A stretch of 64,000 nt of DNA from NCBI RefSeq assembly GCF_004919085.1, contig NZ_STGL01000003.1, forward strand, positions 310,001-374,000. The letters are read 5' to 3'. Of this stretch, positions 53,777-64,000 are shown in pieces (the stretch's first letter is position 1; the number at the start of each line of letters is the position of its first letter). Under the pieces are notes generated by a model. The model was not told the DNA's origin and searched no databases. It saw only the letters and a list, made by a program, of their open reading frames with translations. Origin of the DNA: Nocardioides sp. GY 10127. Its GTDB lineage: Bacteria; Actinomycetota; Actinomycetes; Propionibacteriales; Nocardioidaceae. The position numbers and the translations under genes are program-made.

Positions 53777-55537
53777 TCAGCCGGCGTAGGTGAGGGCGGT
53801 CGCGCCGTCGAGGCTGGTGCGCGGCGAGCGGGCCGGCACCGACAGGTCGGCGAGGCCGGTCCGGGTCACCGCGTAGACCCCGGCACCGTCGACGGACGAG
53901 CCGAGCAACGAGCGGGAGCCCGAGATCGCGGTCGTCACCCCCGACACCGAGACCGGCGAGCCGTCCACCCCGAGCGAGACCAGGGACGACGAGCCGGCGA
54001 CGGGACGCCCGAGGACGGTCAGGGACGTCTCGGAGGTCCAGGCCACGTCCCGCAGGCGCGAGGGCAGGTCCCCCGGGTCGCCCTGGAGGTCGCTCACCGC
54101 GACCGCCGCGCGCGGCCGCCCGCCGGCGCTGCTGCGGACCCGCGCGAGCACCAGCCGGTCCCGGCGGGAACCGTGGACGACGGCCAGCAGCCGCGTCCCG
54201 TCGCGCGAGACCAGCAGCCCACCGACGTCCTGCCCGCTCACGCCTGGCACCTCGAGGGTGCCGGTGACGCCGGAACGGTGCCACCGCACGACGGCGCCCG
54301 CGGTGGTGGAGTCGACGACCCACAGGCGACCCAGCCGGTCCCAGTGCGGGTCGTGCAGGTCGGTGCCCGTGAGCAGCGTCCGCGTGACGCCGGCCTGCTG
54401 GAGCGGGGCGCTGCGCAGCGCCGTGCCGCCCGAGGAGACCCCGGCGACCGTCAGCCCGTCCAGGCTGACCGCGATCTCGCGGACGTCGGCGGGGGTCGCC
54501 CCCCAAGGTCCGTCGACCGCCCCCAGGTCACCGGGCGAGCCGGCCACCACGAGGCCGTCGCGCAGCCCGAACAGGGTGCTCCCGGTGCGCTCGTAGCCCG
54601 GGTCGTCGGCCTGCGGGGAGCTGACCGGGATCTGCTCCGCCCCACCGACGCTGCGCACCGCGACCCCGCCCACGGTGAGCGTGAACGCCTGGATGCTGCT
54701 GCCCTGCCCGAGCGTCCAGGACAGCTGCGAGAGCAGCCGCTGCACGTCCTCGTCCCCGAGGGCCAACGGGTCACCGACGAGCGAGACGGCGGCGACGCCG
54801 TCGCTGACCGGCACCGACAGGTCGACCCGCAGGCCCTCCGGGAACATCGACTGGACCACCCCGGTCAGGGCCTTGCCGGGCCCCGCCAGGAGGCCGGAGA
54901 CGAGCGCGGTCGCCAGCTTCTCGTCCGTGCTCACGTAGACCGGCTCCGGCACCAGGTCCGTGCCGGTGCTGTCGAGGAAGTACAGCGAGACCTGCTCGTA
55001 CCGCTGGGAGAACCACTCCTCCGGCACCACGAGCGCGTCGGGCGGGTCGACGATGCGGTACTGCCCGTCGACCTCCCGCAGGTCGAGGTCCAGGACGGCG
55101 TCCGTCCCGGTGAGCCGGCCCTGCCACGCCCCGCGGGCGTCGAGCTCCTCGGCCCCGGTGAGCACGACCCGCTGGTGGTAGGTGCCGCCGGCCGGGGGCG
55201 AGGCCTCGGCGTAGACGATCGTCCGCTCCGGGTTCCAGGTGGAGCGGACGTCGGGGTCGAGGAAGAGCTTGGCGGTCGCCAGCTCGCTCGGGAAGGCCTG
55301 CATGGCGTCGAGGAAGCCCTGGACGACCTCCGACGGGCTCTGCCCGTCCTCCGGGCCGCGGGCGTCGATGGCGGCCACCGTGCCGGGGTCGGCCTCGCTC
55401 GTCGAGCCCCCGTCCGCCTCCACCACCGGACCCGACTCGGGCATGCTCAGGCAACCGCTGGCGGCCAGGCCCAGCCCGCCCAGCACGGCCGCGAGGGCGG
55501 TGCGGCGGTGCAGCGGGACTCCCCCCGGGCCACTCAT
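53777..55537 (-). CDS. lpqB: LpqB lipoprotein (MtrAB accessory)
   Basis: 586 residues. Lipobox ASGC (Cys near 29), a GerMN-like domain in the middle (TALVSGLLAGPGKALTGVVQSMFPEG, about residue 205-235) and a C-terminal beta-propeller-like domain. LpqB interacts with MtrB outside the cell and helps link envelope state to MtrA phosphorylation and cell division. The start ATG at 55535-55537 overlaps the mtrB stop (ATGA). Confidence 0.94.
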   Translation of the reverse strand: MSGPGGVPLHRRTALAAVLGGLGLAASGCLSMPESGPVVEADGGSTSEADPGTVAAIDARGPEDGQSPSEVVQGFLDAMQAFPSELATAKLFLDPDVRSTWNPERTIVYAEASPPAGGTYHQRVVLTGAEELDARGAWQGRLTGTDAVLDLDLREVDGQYRIVDPPDALVVPEEWFSQRYEQVSLYFLDSTGTDLVPEPVYVSTDEKLATALVSGLLAGPGKALTGVVQSMFPEGLRVDLSVPVSDGVAAVSLVGDPLALGDEDVQRLLSQLSWTLGQGSSIQAFTLTVGGVAVRSVGGAEQIPVSSPQADDPGYERTGSTLFGLRDGLVVAGSPGDLGAVDGPWGATPADVREIAVSLDGLTVAGVSSGGTALRSAPLQQAGVTRTLLTGTDLHDPHWDRLGRLWVVDSTTAGAVVRWHRSGVTGTLEVPGVSGQDVGGLLVSRDGTRLLAVVHGSRRDRLVLARVRSSAGGRPRAAVAVSDLQGDPGDLPSRLRDVAWTSETSLTVLGRPVAGSSSLVSLGVDGSPVSVSGVTTAISGSRSLLGSSVDGAGVYAVTRTGLADLSVPARSPRTSLDGATALTYAG

Positions 55538-57159
55538 GCGCGCTCCAGGGCGTCGTCGGGCACGAGCGGGAGCGGGCTGCGCCGCAGCGGCTCGCCGGTG
55601 CGTCGGGGCAGCGTCAGGCGGAACTGCGCCCCCTGGCCGGGGCGGCCCCACGCCTGGAGCCACCCGCCGTGCAGGTGGGCGTCCTCCAGCGAGATGGCCA
55701 GGCCGAGGCCGGTGCCGCCGGACGTGCGCGCCCGGGCGGGGTCGGCCCGCCAGAAGCGGTCGAAGACCCGGGCGGACTCCCCCGGGGCCAGCCCGACGCC
55801 GTAGTCGCGGACGGCGATGGCGCCGGCGTGCTCGTCCCCGGCGACCCGGAGCTCGACGACCACCGGCCCGCCGGCCGAGCGCGGCCCGGCGTGGTCGATG
55901 GCGTTGCTGACGAGGTTGCGCACGACCCGCTCGACGCGCCGCACGTCCGCCTCCACCAGCCCGGATCCGCCCATCGGCCGGACGACGACCTGCACGCTGC
56001 GCTGCTCGGCCAGCGCCCGCGTCGACCCGACGACCCGGTGGCACACGTCGGCCAGGTCGACCTCGTCGAGGTCCAGGACCGCGGCCCCGGCGTCGAAGCG
56101 GCTGATCTCCAGCAGGTCGGCGAGCAGGGACTCGAAGCGGTCGAGCTCGGTCTGCAGCAGCTCCGCGGAGCGGGCGGTGACCGGGTCGAAGGAGTCCCGG
56201 GCGTCGTGGAGGACGTCGCCGGCCATGCGGACGGTGGTGAGCGGGGTGCGCAGCTCGTGGGAGACGTCCGAGACGAACCGGCGCTGCACCCGGCTCAGCT
56301 CCTCCAGCTGGCGGATCTGCCGCTGGAGGCTCGCGGCCATCTGGTTGAACGACCCCGCCAGGCGGGCCAGGTCGTCCTCGCCGGAGACCACGAGCCGCTC
56401 CTGGAGCCGGCCGGCGGCCAGCCGCTCGGCGACCTGGCGGGCCAGGCGGACCGGGGTCACCACCTGCCGCGTCACCAGCCAGGTCACGCCCGCGACGAGG
56501 ACGACGAGGAGGATCGAGGCCGTGAGCAGCGCGCGGGAGACCAGCGCCAGCGTCTCGGCGTCCTCGCTGGTCGGGAAGAGCAGGTAGAGCGTGTAGCTGC
56601 GGCCGTCCGCCGGGAGCGTGAGCTGGTTGCCGACGACGATGCCCGGCTCGCTGGTCACGGTGCCGTCGGCGGCCTCGGTGCGGATCGTGGTGTAGGTCCA
56701 CGCGGGCTCGGCGGACTGGGCGAAGTGCGCCACGAGCGAGGAGGGGACGGAGTCGCGGTCGAGCCCGAGCGTGTAGGCCGCGCCGCCGGAGGGGTCCGAG
56801 CCGCTGGCGTCGTCGGAGGCGGCGAGCACGACGTAGAAGTCGCGGGCGAGGCCCCGCTGGATGATCGGCTCCACCAGCTCCCGCTGCTGCTGGGCCGCGT
56901 CGATCTCGGACAGCGAGGCCGAGTCGAGCCGGTTGCGGGCGTCGTCGGCCTCGTCGGCGGCCTCGACGACCACCGCGTCGATCCGGTGCTCGAGCAGGCC
57001 CTCGCGCGTCTGCTGGAGCAGGAACCAGCCGACGACGCCCACGACCACGACGGTGAGCACCACCGTCCCGCCGACCACGCGCGCCGAGATGGACCGGCGC
57101 CAGAACGTGAGCACCCGCCGCAGCCGGTGCCTGAGCGGGACGGGGGCGGCGGCCTCCAC
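55534..57159 (-). CDS. mtrB: MtrB sensor histidine kinase
   Basis: 541 residues. Membrane helix near 30, extracellular sensor region (about 55-205), second helix (near 210), HAMP, HisKA with VSHELRTPLTTVRM (His near 293), HATPase with NLVSNAIDH and GTGLGLAISLED. It phosphorylates MtrA and controls osmotic response, wall metabolism and division in actinobacteria. GTG at 57157-57159, 3 bp after the mtrA stop. Confidence 0.95.
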   Translation of the reverse strand: MEAAAPVPLRHRLRRVLTFWRRSISARVVGGTVVLTVVVVGVVGWFLLQQTREGLLEHRIDAVVVEAADEADDARNRLDSASLSEIDAAQQQRELVEPIIQRGLARDFYVVLAASDDASGSDPSGGAAYTLGLDRDSVPSSLVAHFAQSAEPAWTYTTIRTEAADGTVTSEPGIVVGNQLTLPADGRSYTLYLLFPTSEDAETLALVSRALLTASILLVVLVAGVTWLVTRQVVTPVRLARQVAERLAAGRLQERLVVSGEDDLARLAGSFNQMAASLQRQIRQLEELSRVQRRFVSDVSHELRTPLTTVRMAGDVLHDARDSFDPVTARSAELLQTELDRFESLLADLLEISRFDAGAAVLDLDEVDLADVCHRVVGSTRALAEQRSVQVVVRPMGGSGLVEADVRRVERVVRNLVSNAIDHAGPRSAGGPVVVELRVAGDEHAGAIAVRDYGVGLAPGESARVFDRFWRADPARARTSGGTGLGLAISLEDAHLHGGWLQAWGRPGQGAQFRLTLPRRTGEPLRRSPLPLVPDDALERA

Positions 57160-57162
57160 GGG

Positions 57163-57879
57163 CTAGAGGTTGCCGGCCTTGTAGCCGACCCCGCGCACGG
57201 TCACGATGATCTCCGGGTTCTCCGGGTCGTGCTCGACCTTGGAGCGCAGTCGCTGGACGTGCACGTTGACCAGCCGCGTGTCGGCGGAGTGCCGGTAGCC
57301 CCAGACCTGCTCGAGCAGGACCTCGCGGCTGAAGACCTGCCACGGCTTGCGCGCGAGGCAGACGAGCAGGTCGAACTCGAGCGGGGTGAGGCTGATCTGC
57401 TCCCCCGCCCGGCTGACCCGGTGACCGGCGACGTCGATGACGAGGTCGCCCACGACGAGGTTCTCGGCCTGGGTGGTGGCGTCGAAGCGGCGCACGCGCG
57501 CCCGGATGCGGGCCACGAGCTCCTTGGGCTTGAAGGGCTTGACGACGTAGTCGTCGGCACCGGACTCCAGGCCGACCACCACGTCGACGGTGTCGCCCTT
57601 GGCGGTGAGCATGACGATGGGGACGCCGGACTCGGCCCGGATCTCCTTGCAGACGTCGATGCCGTCCTTGCCGGGGAGCATGAGGTCGAGCAGGACGACG
57701 TCGGGCCGGTGCTCGCGGAAGGCCTCGAGGGCCTCGTCCCCGCGCGTGCACATGTGGCTCTCGAAGCCCTCCTGGCGCAGGACGATGGTGAGCATCTCCG
57801 CCAGCGAGGCGTCGTCGTCGACGACGAGGACCCGGCCCTTGGTGGCCAGGTCGTTCGAGCCGGTGAATGCCTCGGTCAT
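57163..57879 (-). CDS. mtrA: MtrA OmpR-type response regulator
   Basis: 238 residues. Receiver with DDD at 21-23, phosphoacceptor Asp65 (VLLDLMLPGKDG), VMLTAKGD and KPFKPKELVARIRARVRR; winged helix with PLEFDLLVCLARKPWQVFSREVLLEQVWGY and VNVHVQRLRSKVE, the latter split. Highly conserved essential regulator of actinobacteria, controlling wall hydrolases and dnaA in mycobacteria. ATG at 57877-57879 follows GAGGGAGATC. Confidence 0.96.
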   Translation of the reverse strand: MTEAFTGSNDLATKGRVLVVDDDASLAEMLTIVLRQEGFESHMCTRGDEALEAFREHRPDVVLLDLMLPGKDGIDVCKEIRAESGVPIVMLTAKGDTVDVVVGLESGADDYVVKPFKPKELVARIRARVRRFDATTQAENLVVGDLVIDVAGHRVSRAGEQISLTPLEFDLLVCLARKPWQVFSREVLLEQVWGYRHSADTRLVNVHVQRLRSKVEHDPENPEIIVTVRGVGYKAGNL

Positions 57880-57985
57880 GATCTCCCTCGTCCGCCCGGC
57901 AGGCCCACTCCTACCCCCGGGTACAGCGCCACAGCGTACCCCCGCTCCCCGTGGGTGCGGACCACACCGGGGGCGAACAACAGAC

Positions 57986-58024
57986 TGGTCCGGTCGGGAA
58001 GGGTCGCCCCTCCCGACCGGACCA
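57986..58024. terminator. Terminator of sahH
   Basis: Perfect 14-bp stem (57986-57999 with 58011-58024), 11-nt loop, just past the sahH stop. Confidence 0.85.
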
Positions 58025-58030
58025 GGTGCG

Positions 58031-59491
<1,461 letters not shown>

Positions 59492-59669
59492 GGGGTGTGT
59501 CTCCTCGTGTACGGATGGAGCCAGATCTGCGCCGCGCATCTGCGCGTCCTGGGGATCTCCCCCGCAGAACGCTGACCAGCGTAGGCGGACGAGGGGGTGG
59601 TTCCTCAATCCCCGTTCGGTGGCTCTTTCCCCTCACCCATCGGCAGGGCCGGCGACGAACGCAGGCGTC

Positions 59670-60665
59670 TCAGCGGGCGCGCAGCCGACCCACGACGGTC
59701 ACGACCACCACCACGACGGCGCCGATGATCGCGCCGAACACGGCCGAGCCGGCGGTGGCCACGAGCCACGCGGCGACCGGGGCGAGCACGCCCGCGCCCT
59801 CCAGCGCGTGGTGGACGCCCTCCTCGAGGTGGTGGACGAGCGAGTAGGGGCCGTGCCAGCCCAGCTCGTCGGTGCCGACGAGCAGGATGTGGCCACCGAC
59901 CCACAGCATGGCCACGGTGCCGACGACCCCGATGCCGGTGAGCAGGCGCGGCATCGCGCGCACGAGCCCGCGCCCGAACGCCTGCACCCGGGGCGAGTCC
60001 CGCTCCGCGAGGGCGAGCCCCGCGTCGTCCATCTTCACGATGGCGGCGACCACGCCGTAGACGAGGGCGGTGATGAGGAACGCAACGATCACCATCGTGA
60101 CCAGGCGGGTCAGGAACGTCTCCGCGGTGACGGTGTCGAGCGCGATGACCATGATCTCGGCCGAGAGGATGAGGTCCGTACGGATGGCGCCCGCGACCAG
60201 CTTGTCCTCGGTCTGCGCGGGGTCGACCGGCTCGGCCGGTGCGGCCGTCCCGGCGTCCGCCTCGCCGTGGCCCGCCCCGTGGCCCGCCCCGTGACCCGCC
60301 CCGTGACCCGGGCCGATCTTCTCCCAGACCTTCTCCGCCCCCTCGAAGGCGAGGTAGGTGCCGCCCACCATGAGGATCGGGGTGAGCAGCCACGGCAGCC
60401 ACTGGGCCAGGACCAGGGCGACCGGCAGGATGATGAGCAGCTTGTTGCGCAGCGAGCCGATCGCGATCTTCTTGATGATCGGGACCTCGCGCTCGGCAGC
60501 CACGCCGTGCACGTACTGCGGGGTCACCGCGGTGTCGTCGATGACCACCCCGGCAGCCTTGGCGCTCGCGCGGCCGGCGGCCGCACCGACGTCGTCCAGG
60601 GACGCGGCAGCCATGCGCGCCAGGGTCGCGACGTCGTCGAGGAGGGCGAAGAGACCGGCGCTCAC
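59670..60665 (-). CDS. DUF808 family membrane protein
   Basis: 331 residues. Conserved SAGLFALLDDVATLARMAA start and about six membrane helices (from about 70), with GAEKVWEK, ALDTVTAETFLTRL and VGGHILLVGTDELGWHGPY. A Gly-His-Gly-Ala repeat (about 122-137) from a 12-bp tandem repeat interrupts the helices. Function unknown. The GTG at 60663-60665 has TAGGCT 7 nt upstream, which overlaps the stop of the preceding gene. Confidence 0.88.
   Translation of the reverse strand: MSAGLFALLDDVATLARMAAASLDDVGAAAGRASAKAAGVVIDDTAVTPQYVHGVAAEREVPIIKKIAIGSLRNKLLIILPVALVLAQWLPWLLTPILMVGGTYLAFEGAEKVWEKIGPGHGAGHGAGHGAGHGEADAGTAAPAEPVDPAQTEDKLVAGAIRTDLILSAEIMVIALDTVTAETFLTRLVTMVIVAFLITALVYGVVAAIVKMDDAGLALAERDSPRVQAFGRGLVRAMPRLLTGIGVVGTVAMLWVGGHILLVGTDELGWHGPYSLVHHLEEGVHHALEGAGVLAPVAAWLVATAGSAVFGAIIGAVVVVVVTVVGRLRAR
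60271..60306. repeat. Three 12-bp tandem repeats in the DUF808 gene
   Basis: Three near-identical CCCGCCCCGTGR units encode Gly-His-Gly-Ala on the minus strand, plus a partial fourth. Confidence 0.88.
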
Positions 60666-60675
60666 GCGGGTGAGC

Positions 60676-61782
60676 CTAGCGGCGGACCTGCTCCGCCCCC
60701 ACCAGGACGCCCTGGCCCGAGCCGACCCCGCCGTCCAGGTTCACCTCGGAGACCTCGAACGCCTCGTGCGCCACGGCGACCTGGTGCGCGGCACCGACCT
60801 CGTGCGAGGCCCAGCCCAGCGGGTCGGCGACCCGCCCGAGGACCCGTGCCACCGGCGGCCACGCCAGCAGCATCGCGACCGAGGCCGCGGCGACGGTGGT
60901 GAGCGCGAACGCCGGCACCGCACCGAGGGACCCGACCCCGGCCCAGCCGGCGTACTCGGCGCCCTTCACGAAGAAGCCGTGGAAGAGGTAGACGACGAGC
61001 GAGGCCGAGCCCATCGCGGTCCACCAGCCCGCGCCGCGGGGCAGCAGCGCGAAGACCCCCGCCGCCCCCACCAGACCGAGGACGAGGCAGGCCGACCGCA
61101 GCGCGACGCCGTGCAGCGGGCTCACGCCGAGGGAGGAGTAGGTGTCGTTGTAGTAGAACCAGTCGGAGACCGGGACCAGGTGGGTGAGCGTGGTGACGGC
61201 GCCGACGGCGAGCAGCGCCACGACGCCGAGCGCGCGGGAGCCGGGCACCCGCAGGCGGTCCCAGGCCCCGGAGCGCAGGTGCAGCCCCAGCACGAAGAAG
61301 GGTAGGAAGCCGCAGACCCGCGCGAGGTCGAGCAGCGAGCCCGCCCACAGCCCACCGCTGAGCGAGACGACGACCGCCACCGCGACGGCGACCGGTGCCG
61401 GCAGGCGCTTGAACACCGGCGTGGCCAGGCGCCAGCAGAAGAGAGCCACGAGGAACCAGAGCGGCCAGTGCGGGTCCGCCCACAGCTCGTCGAGCTGCTC
61501 GCCGCCCACGCGGGTGCGGAACAGGGCGAGCGCCGCCTCGAAGAGGACGTACGGCACGGCGACCGTGCGCACCAGCGCCCACGTGCGGGGCCGCGTCCAC
61601 TCGAAGGACCGCGACAGGTAGCCCGTCACCAGCACGAAGGCGGGCATGTGCCAGGCGTAGAGCCAGGCGTACGCGTGGTCACGCAGGGCCGAGTCGGGCA
61701 GCATCACCCACGAGTGCCCGATGACCACCAGCGTCACCAGGACCATCTTGGCGTTGTCGAACCACGGATCGCGCGCTCCCAT
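60676..61782 (-). CDS. Acyltransferase 3 family membrane protein
   Basis: 368 residues with about 10 membrane helices, starting DPWFDNAKMVLVTLVVIGHSW (the conserved Asn/Asp and His of the family) and containing WHMPAFVLVTGYLSR and LWFLVALFCWR. Members O-acylate sugars on envelope glycans or secreted metabolites; they resemble fucose 4-O-acetylase-type proteins. It ends 10 bp before the DUF808 start. ATG at 61780-61782. Partner polymer unknown. Confidence 0.86.
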   Translation of the reverse strand: MGARDPWFDNAKMVLVTLVVIGHSWVMLPDSALRDHAYAWLYAWHMPAFVLVTGYLSRSFEWTRPRTWALVRTVAVPYVLFEAALALFRTRVGGEQLDELWADPHWPLWFLVALFCWRLATPVFKRLPAPVAVAVAVVVSLSGGLWAGSLLDLARVCGFLPFFVLGLHLRSGAWDRLRVPGSRALGVVALLAVGAVTTLTHLVPVSDWFYYNDTYSSLGVSPLHGVALRSACLVLGLVGAAGVFALLPRGAGWWTAMGSASLVVYLFHGFFVKGAEYAGWAGVGSLGAVPAFALTTVAAASVAMLLAWPPVARVLGRVADPLGWASHEVGAAHQVAVAHEAFEVSEVNLDGGVGSGQGVLVGAEQVRR

Positions 61783-61845
61783 GACCCGGTGCCTACCCCG
61801 GGGCCCCGGCCGGTCAAACCTGACGACCGGGTGGCGGTCCCCCGG

Positions 61846-62877
61846 TCAGTCCTCGGTCAGCGCGAGGCCCAGGTAGGTCGCCGCGTACGTGCCCGAGAGC
61901 ATGAGCTCGGCGTAGCGGGCGACCTCGGAGCCAGACTCGGCCGTCACCGTCTCCACGCGGACGCCGCGCTCGGCGGCCGCGGCGAGCAGGCGGCTGCGCT
62001 GCTCGCGGACGATCGGCTCCTCCGACCCGTCGTCCAGGACGACGAGGACCGGGCGCGGGGTGCGCTCGTCACCGTCGGCGAACGGGTCGTCGAAGACGTC
62101 GCGGGGACGGGCGCGCTCGATGACCGGGAGCACCTGCTCGACGTCCCCGGCCAGGGCCGTGCGGCCGCTGGAGCGGCGCAGGCCCTCGGCGACACGGCGC
62201 GCCGCGCGGGCGGCCAGCACGGTGCCACCCCAGACGACGGGGGTCTCCTCGGCGAGCGCCATCGCCAGCATCTTGGCCGGGTTGACGGCGATGTCCTTGC
62301 GCGGGCCGGCGTCGATGGCCACCTGGTCCAGGGCGGTGGCCACGGCCTCGGGGTCGCAGTCGGGCCCGAGCTGCACGTCGTGCAGGAACGACAGCATGGT
62401 GACGGCGGTGGCGAGCTGGTCGCGGGTCACCGAGGGCAGGACCGTGGCGTCGCGCCCGGTCGCGTGGTCGGCGACGAGGGACCCGGCGGGGGCCGAGACC
62501 ACGACCTGGCAGCCACGACGGCAGGCCTCGGCGACGGCGGAGGCGGTGCCGTGGTCGGCACCGTCGGGGGCGAGCACCACGACGAGGTCGAGGCTGCCGG
62601 CCCAGCCGGGCAGCTGGGGCCCGGGCCAGGCGACGAACGGGACGGGGCACCACGGCTCGAGCACCGCGCGCAGCAGGCGGCTGTCGGGGCCGGCGGCCAC
62701 GACGGCGCGCGGCCGGTCGTTGTCCTTGGCCCGGGAGACGGCCTCGGCCAGGGCCTCGGCGGCCTCCCCGACCTCGCGGCGCACCCGGGCGCCCGACTCG
62801 GCGAGGAACCGGAGCCTCGCGTCCGCGGCGCCCAGCGCCGTCTCGTCGTCCAGTCGCGACTCGTCGAACCAGCTCAC
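61846..62877 (-). CDS. SIS-domain sugar-phosphate isomerase-like protein
   Basis: 343 residues. Rossmann-like SIS fold with VVAAGPDSRLLRAVLEPW and VVVLAPDGADHGTAS, then VNPAKMLAMALAEETPVVWGG. It resembles the bifunctional phosphoglucose/phosphomannose isomerase C-terminal family but lacks the full motif set, and its C-terminal ~40 residues are family-like. Actinobacteria carry this between the phosphomannomutase gene and manA, so a role in mannose metabolism is likely. The GTG at 62875-62877 follows GAAGGAC. No manA in the window. Confidence 0.75.
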   Translation of the reverse strand: MSWFDESRLDDETALGAADARLRFLAESGARVRREVGEAAEALAEAVSRAKDNDRPRAVVAAGPDSRLLRAVLEPWCPVPFVAWPGPQLPGWAGSLDLVVVLAPDGADHGTASAVAEACRRGCQVVVSAPAGSLVADHATGRDATVLPSVTRDQLATAVTMLSFLHDVQLGPDCDPEAVATALDQVAIDAGPRKDIAVNPAKMLAMALAEETPVVWGGTVLAARAARRVAEGLRRSSGRTALAGDVEQVLPVIERARPRDVFDDPFADGDERTPRPVLVVLDDGSEEPIVREQRSRLLAAAAERGVRVETVTAESGSEVARYAELMLSGTYAATYLGLALTED

Positions 62878-62977
62878 GCGTTTCGTCCTTCGTTCCTCGC
62901 GCCGCGGGCGCCTCGCTGCGCCGCGGGTGGTGCAGGGGTGGTGCAGGTGCTCCAGGTGGTGCTCGGCGGGGGTCGCC

Positions 62978-63175
62978 TCAGGGCTGTCGGGCCTCGTCGA
63001 CCAGGAGCACGGGGATGTCGTCGCGGACCGGGTAGGCCCGGCCGCACTCCCCCGTGCAGGTCAGCTCCACCTCGACCCCGTCGGGAGCGCCCGGGGCGCC
63101 CTCGACCAGGTCGAGCGTGCCGTGGCACGCGGGGCAGACGACGATGGCCAGCAGGCCGGGGTCCAGCGCGGTCAC
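62978..63175 (-). CDS. Trm112-like zinc protein
   Basis: 65 residues. CPACHG at 14-19, ELTCTGECGRAYPVRDDIPVLL later: the four-Cys Trm112 fold (PF03966). These small proteins activate methyltransferases in eukaryotes; the bacterial role is unclear. Its GTG at 63173-63175 overlaps the phosphomannomutase stop (GTGA), so translation is coupled. Confidence 0.87.
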   Translation of the reverse strand: MTALDPGLLAIVVCPACHGTLDLVEGAPGAPDGVEVELTCTGECGRAYPVRDDIPVLLVDEARQP

Positions 63176-64000
63176 GCGGTACCTCCACGGATCGTGCTGA
63201 GCACCTCGTCGCGGAGGGTGGCCATGGTGGCCTCGTCCTTGCCCTCGGCGTTGAGGCGCAGCAGCGGCTCGGTGTTGGACGGACGGACGTTGAACGTCCA
63301 GTCCGCGTGGGCGACCGTGAGGCCGTCCAGACGGTCGGTGGTGACGCCCTCGCGGGCGCCGTACTCGGCCTCGATCGCGTCCATGACGGCGGCCTGGTCG
63401 GCCACCTCGGAGTTGATCTCGCCGGAGCGCGGGTAGCGGGAGAAGGCGCCCAGCAGCTCGGAGAGCGGCTGCTCGGTGCCGGCGAGGGCACCGAGGGCGT
63501 GCAGGGCGGCCAGCATGCCGGAGTCGGCACGCCAGAAGTCCCGGAAGTAGAAGTGGCCCGAGTGCTCGCCGCCGAAGATCGCCTCGGTCTCGGCCATCTT
63601 GGCCTTGATGAACGAGTGACCCACGCGGGTGCGGACCGGGGTGCCCCCCAGCTCGGTGACGATCTCGGGGACGGCGCGCGAGCTGATCAGGTTGTAGATG
63701 ATCGAGGAGCCCGGCTCCTTGGCGAGCTCGCGGGAGGCGATGAGGGCGGTGATCGCCGAGGGGTCCACGGCGTTGCCGAGCTCGTCGACGAGGAAGCAGC
63801 GGTCGGCGTCGCCGTCGAAGGCGAGACCGACGTCGGCGCCCTCCTCGAGGACGCGCTTCTTGAGGTCGGTCAGCGTGGACTCGTCCAGCGGGTTCGCCTC
63901 GTGGTTCGGGAACGTGCCGTCGAGCTCGAAGTACATCGGCACCAGGTCGACGACCTCGGCGAGCTTGGCGAAGACCGCGGGGGCGGTGAAGCCGGCCATG
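63172..64000 (-). CDS. manB: Phosphomannomutase/phosphoglucomutase, C-terminal part (5' end outside window)
   Basis: About 276 C-terminal residues are visible; the start lies beyond 64000. The metal-binding loop AFDGDADRCF, sugar-binding GGEHSGHFYF and the phosphate-binding VRPSNTEPLLRLNAEG match the alpha-D-phosphohexomutase family. The enzyme supplies mannose-1-phosphate for mannosylated lipids and glycoproteins, or glucose-1-phosphate. The catalytic phosphoserine is in the missing part. The manB name rests on the gene order relative to the SIS protein. Confidence 0.9.
   Translation of the reverse strand, partial: MAGFTAPAVFAKLAEVVDLVPMYFELDGTFPNHEANPLDESTLTDLKKRVLEEGADVGLAFDGDADRCFLVDELGNAVDPSAITALIASRELAKEPGSSIIYNLISSRAVPEIVTELGGTPVRTRVGHSFIKAKMAETEAIFGGEHSGHFYFRDFWRADSGMLAALHALGALAGTEQPLSELLGAFSRYPRSGEINSEVADQAAVMDAIEAEYGAREGVTTDRLDGLTVAHADWTFNVRPSNTEPLLRLNAEGKDEATMATLRDEVLSTIRGGTA

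Noticed and set aside
59492..59669. SAH riboswitch upstream of sahH
   Set aside because: Region was checked for the SAH-riboswitch consensus on the minus strand; the conserved core was not found.

Overview
The window is about 64 kb of very GC-rich DNA with GTG and TTG starts, many 4-bp GTGA/ATGA gene overlaps and a typical actinobacterial gene set (mycoredoxin, AdnAB, MoeZ, DUF3107, MtrAB-LpqB, long-form HPF, TatB, Rv3235 family). From gene content and an intergenic repeat near 50.6 kb I infer a Micrococcales-type actinobacterium, possibly near Intrasporangiaceae/Ornithinimicrobiaceae. The genus is not determined. I saw no rRNA, tRNA, CRISPR array, integrase, transposase or prophage gene.

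Layout. 0-10 kb: DNA repair and redox block (uvrD2 fragment, mrx1, nudC, a flavin monooxygenase, adnB-adnA). 10-14.7 kb: small accessory genes (DJ-1/PfpI, DUF985 cupin, AIM24, PlsC, SpoIIE-type phosphatase, alkyltransferase-like protein). 14.7-20.8 kb: a secreted-protease cluster (two tandem S1 serine proteases and an M6 metallopeptidase) around moeZ. 20.9-26.2 kb: TetR, DUF3107, ferritin-like protein, DEAD-box RNA helicase, an L,D-transpeptidase coupled to an orphan ParA. 26.3-32.8 kb: SDR, alpha/beta hydrolase, PHP phosphatase, zinc-ribbon protein, histidine phosphatase, K+ channel, MaoC protein, lipoprotein. 32.9-36.4 kb: three tandem sulfotransferase-like paralogues. 36.5-42.2 kb: acyl-CoA dehydrogenase, MgtE-N/CBS protein, DUF1003, Mrp ATPase, TatB-like protein. 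42.3-49 kb: LysM protein, Rv3235 family, glycosyltransferase plus flippase-like membrane protein, secA. 49.2-59.5 kb: AlkZ-like glycosylase, orphan LuxR response regulator, hpf, a candidate structured RNA, comF, lpqB-mtrB-mtrA, sahH. 59.7-64 kb: DUF808, acyltransferase-3, SIS-domain protein, Trm112-like protein and a phosphomannomutase fragment.

From memory of Mycobacterium tuberculosis gene order, two stretches are broadly collinear with it (uvrD2 to ParA; Rv3235 to manB), with lineage-specific insertions: proteases, sulfotransferases and small enzymes. The genes serve genome maintenance, protein export (secA, tatB), envelope sensing (MtrAB-LpqB), envelope building (LysM, GT2, L,D-transpeptidase, acyltransferase) and ribosome hibernation.

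The most noteworthy observations are a candidate raiA-like structured RNA between comF and hpf, a 10-bp-phased repeat array upstream of the LysM gene, a recurring -10-N6-start arrangement that points to widespread leaderless transcription (including a 17-bp divergent promoter), a 37-nt-arm palindrome at 10.4 kb, and the triple sulfotransferase cluster.
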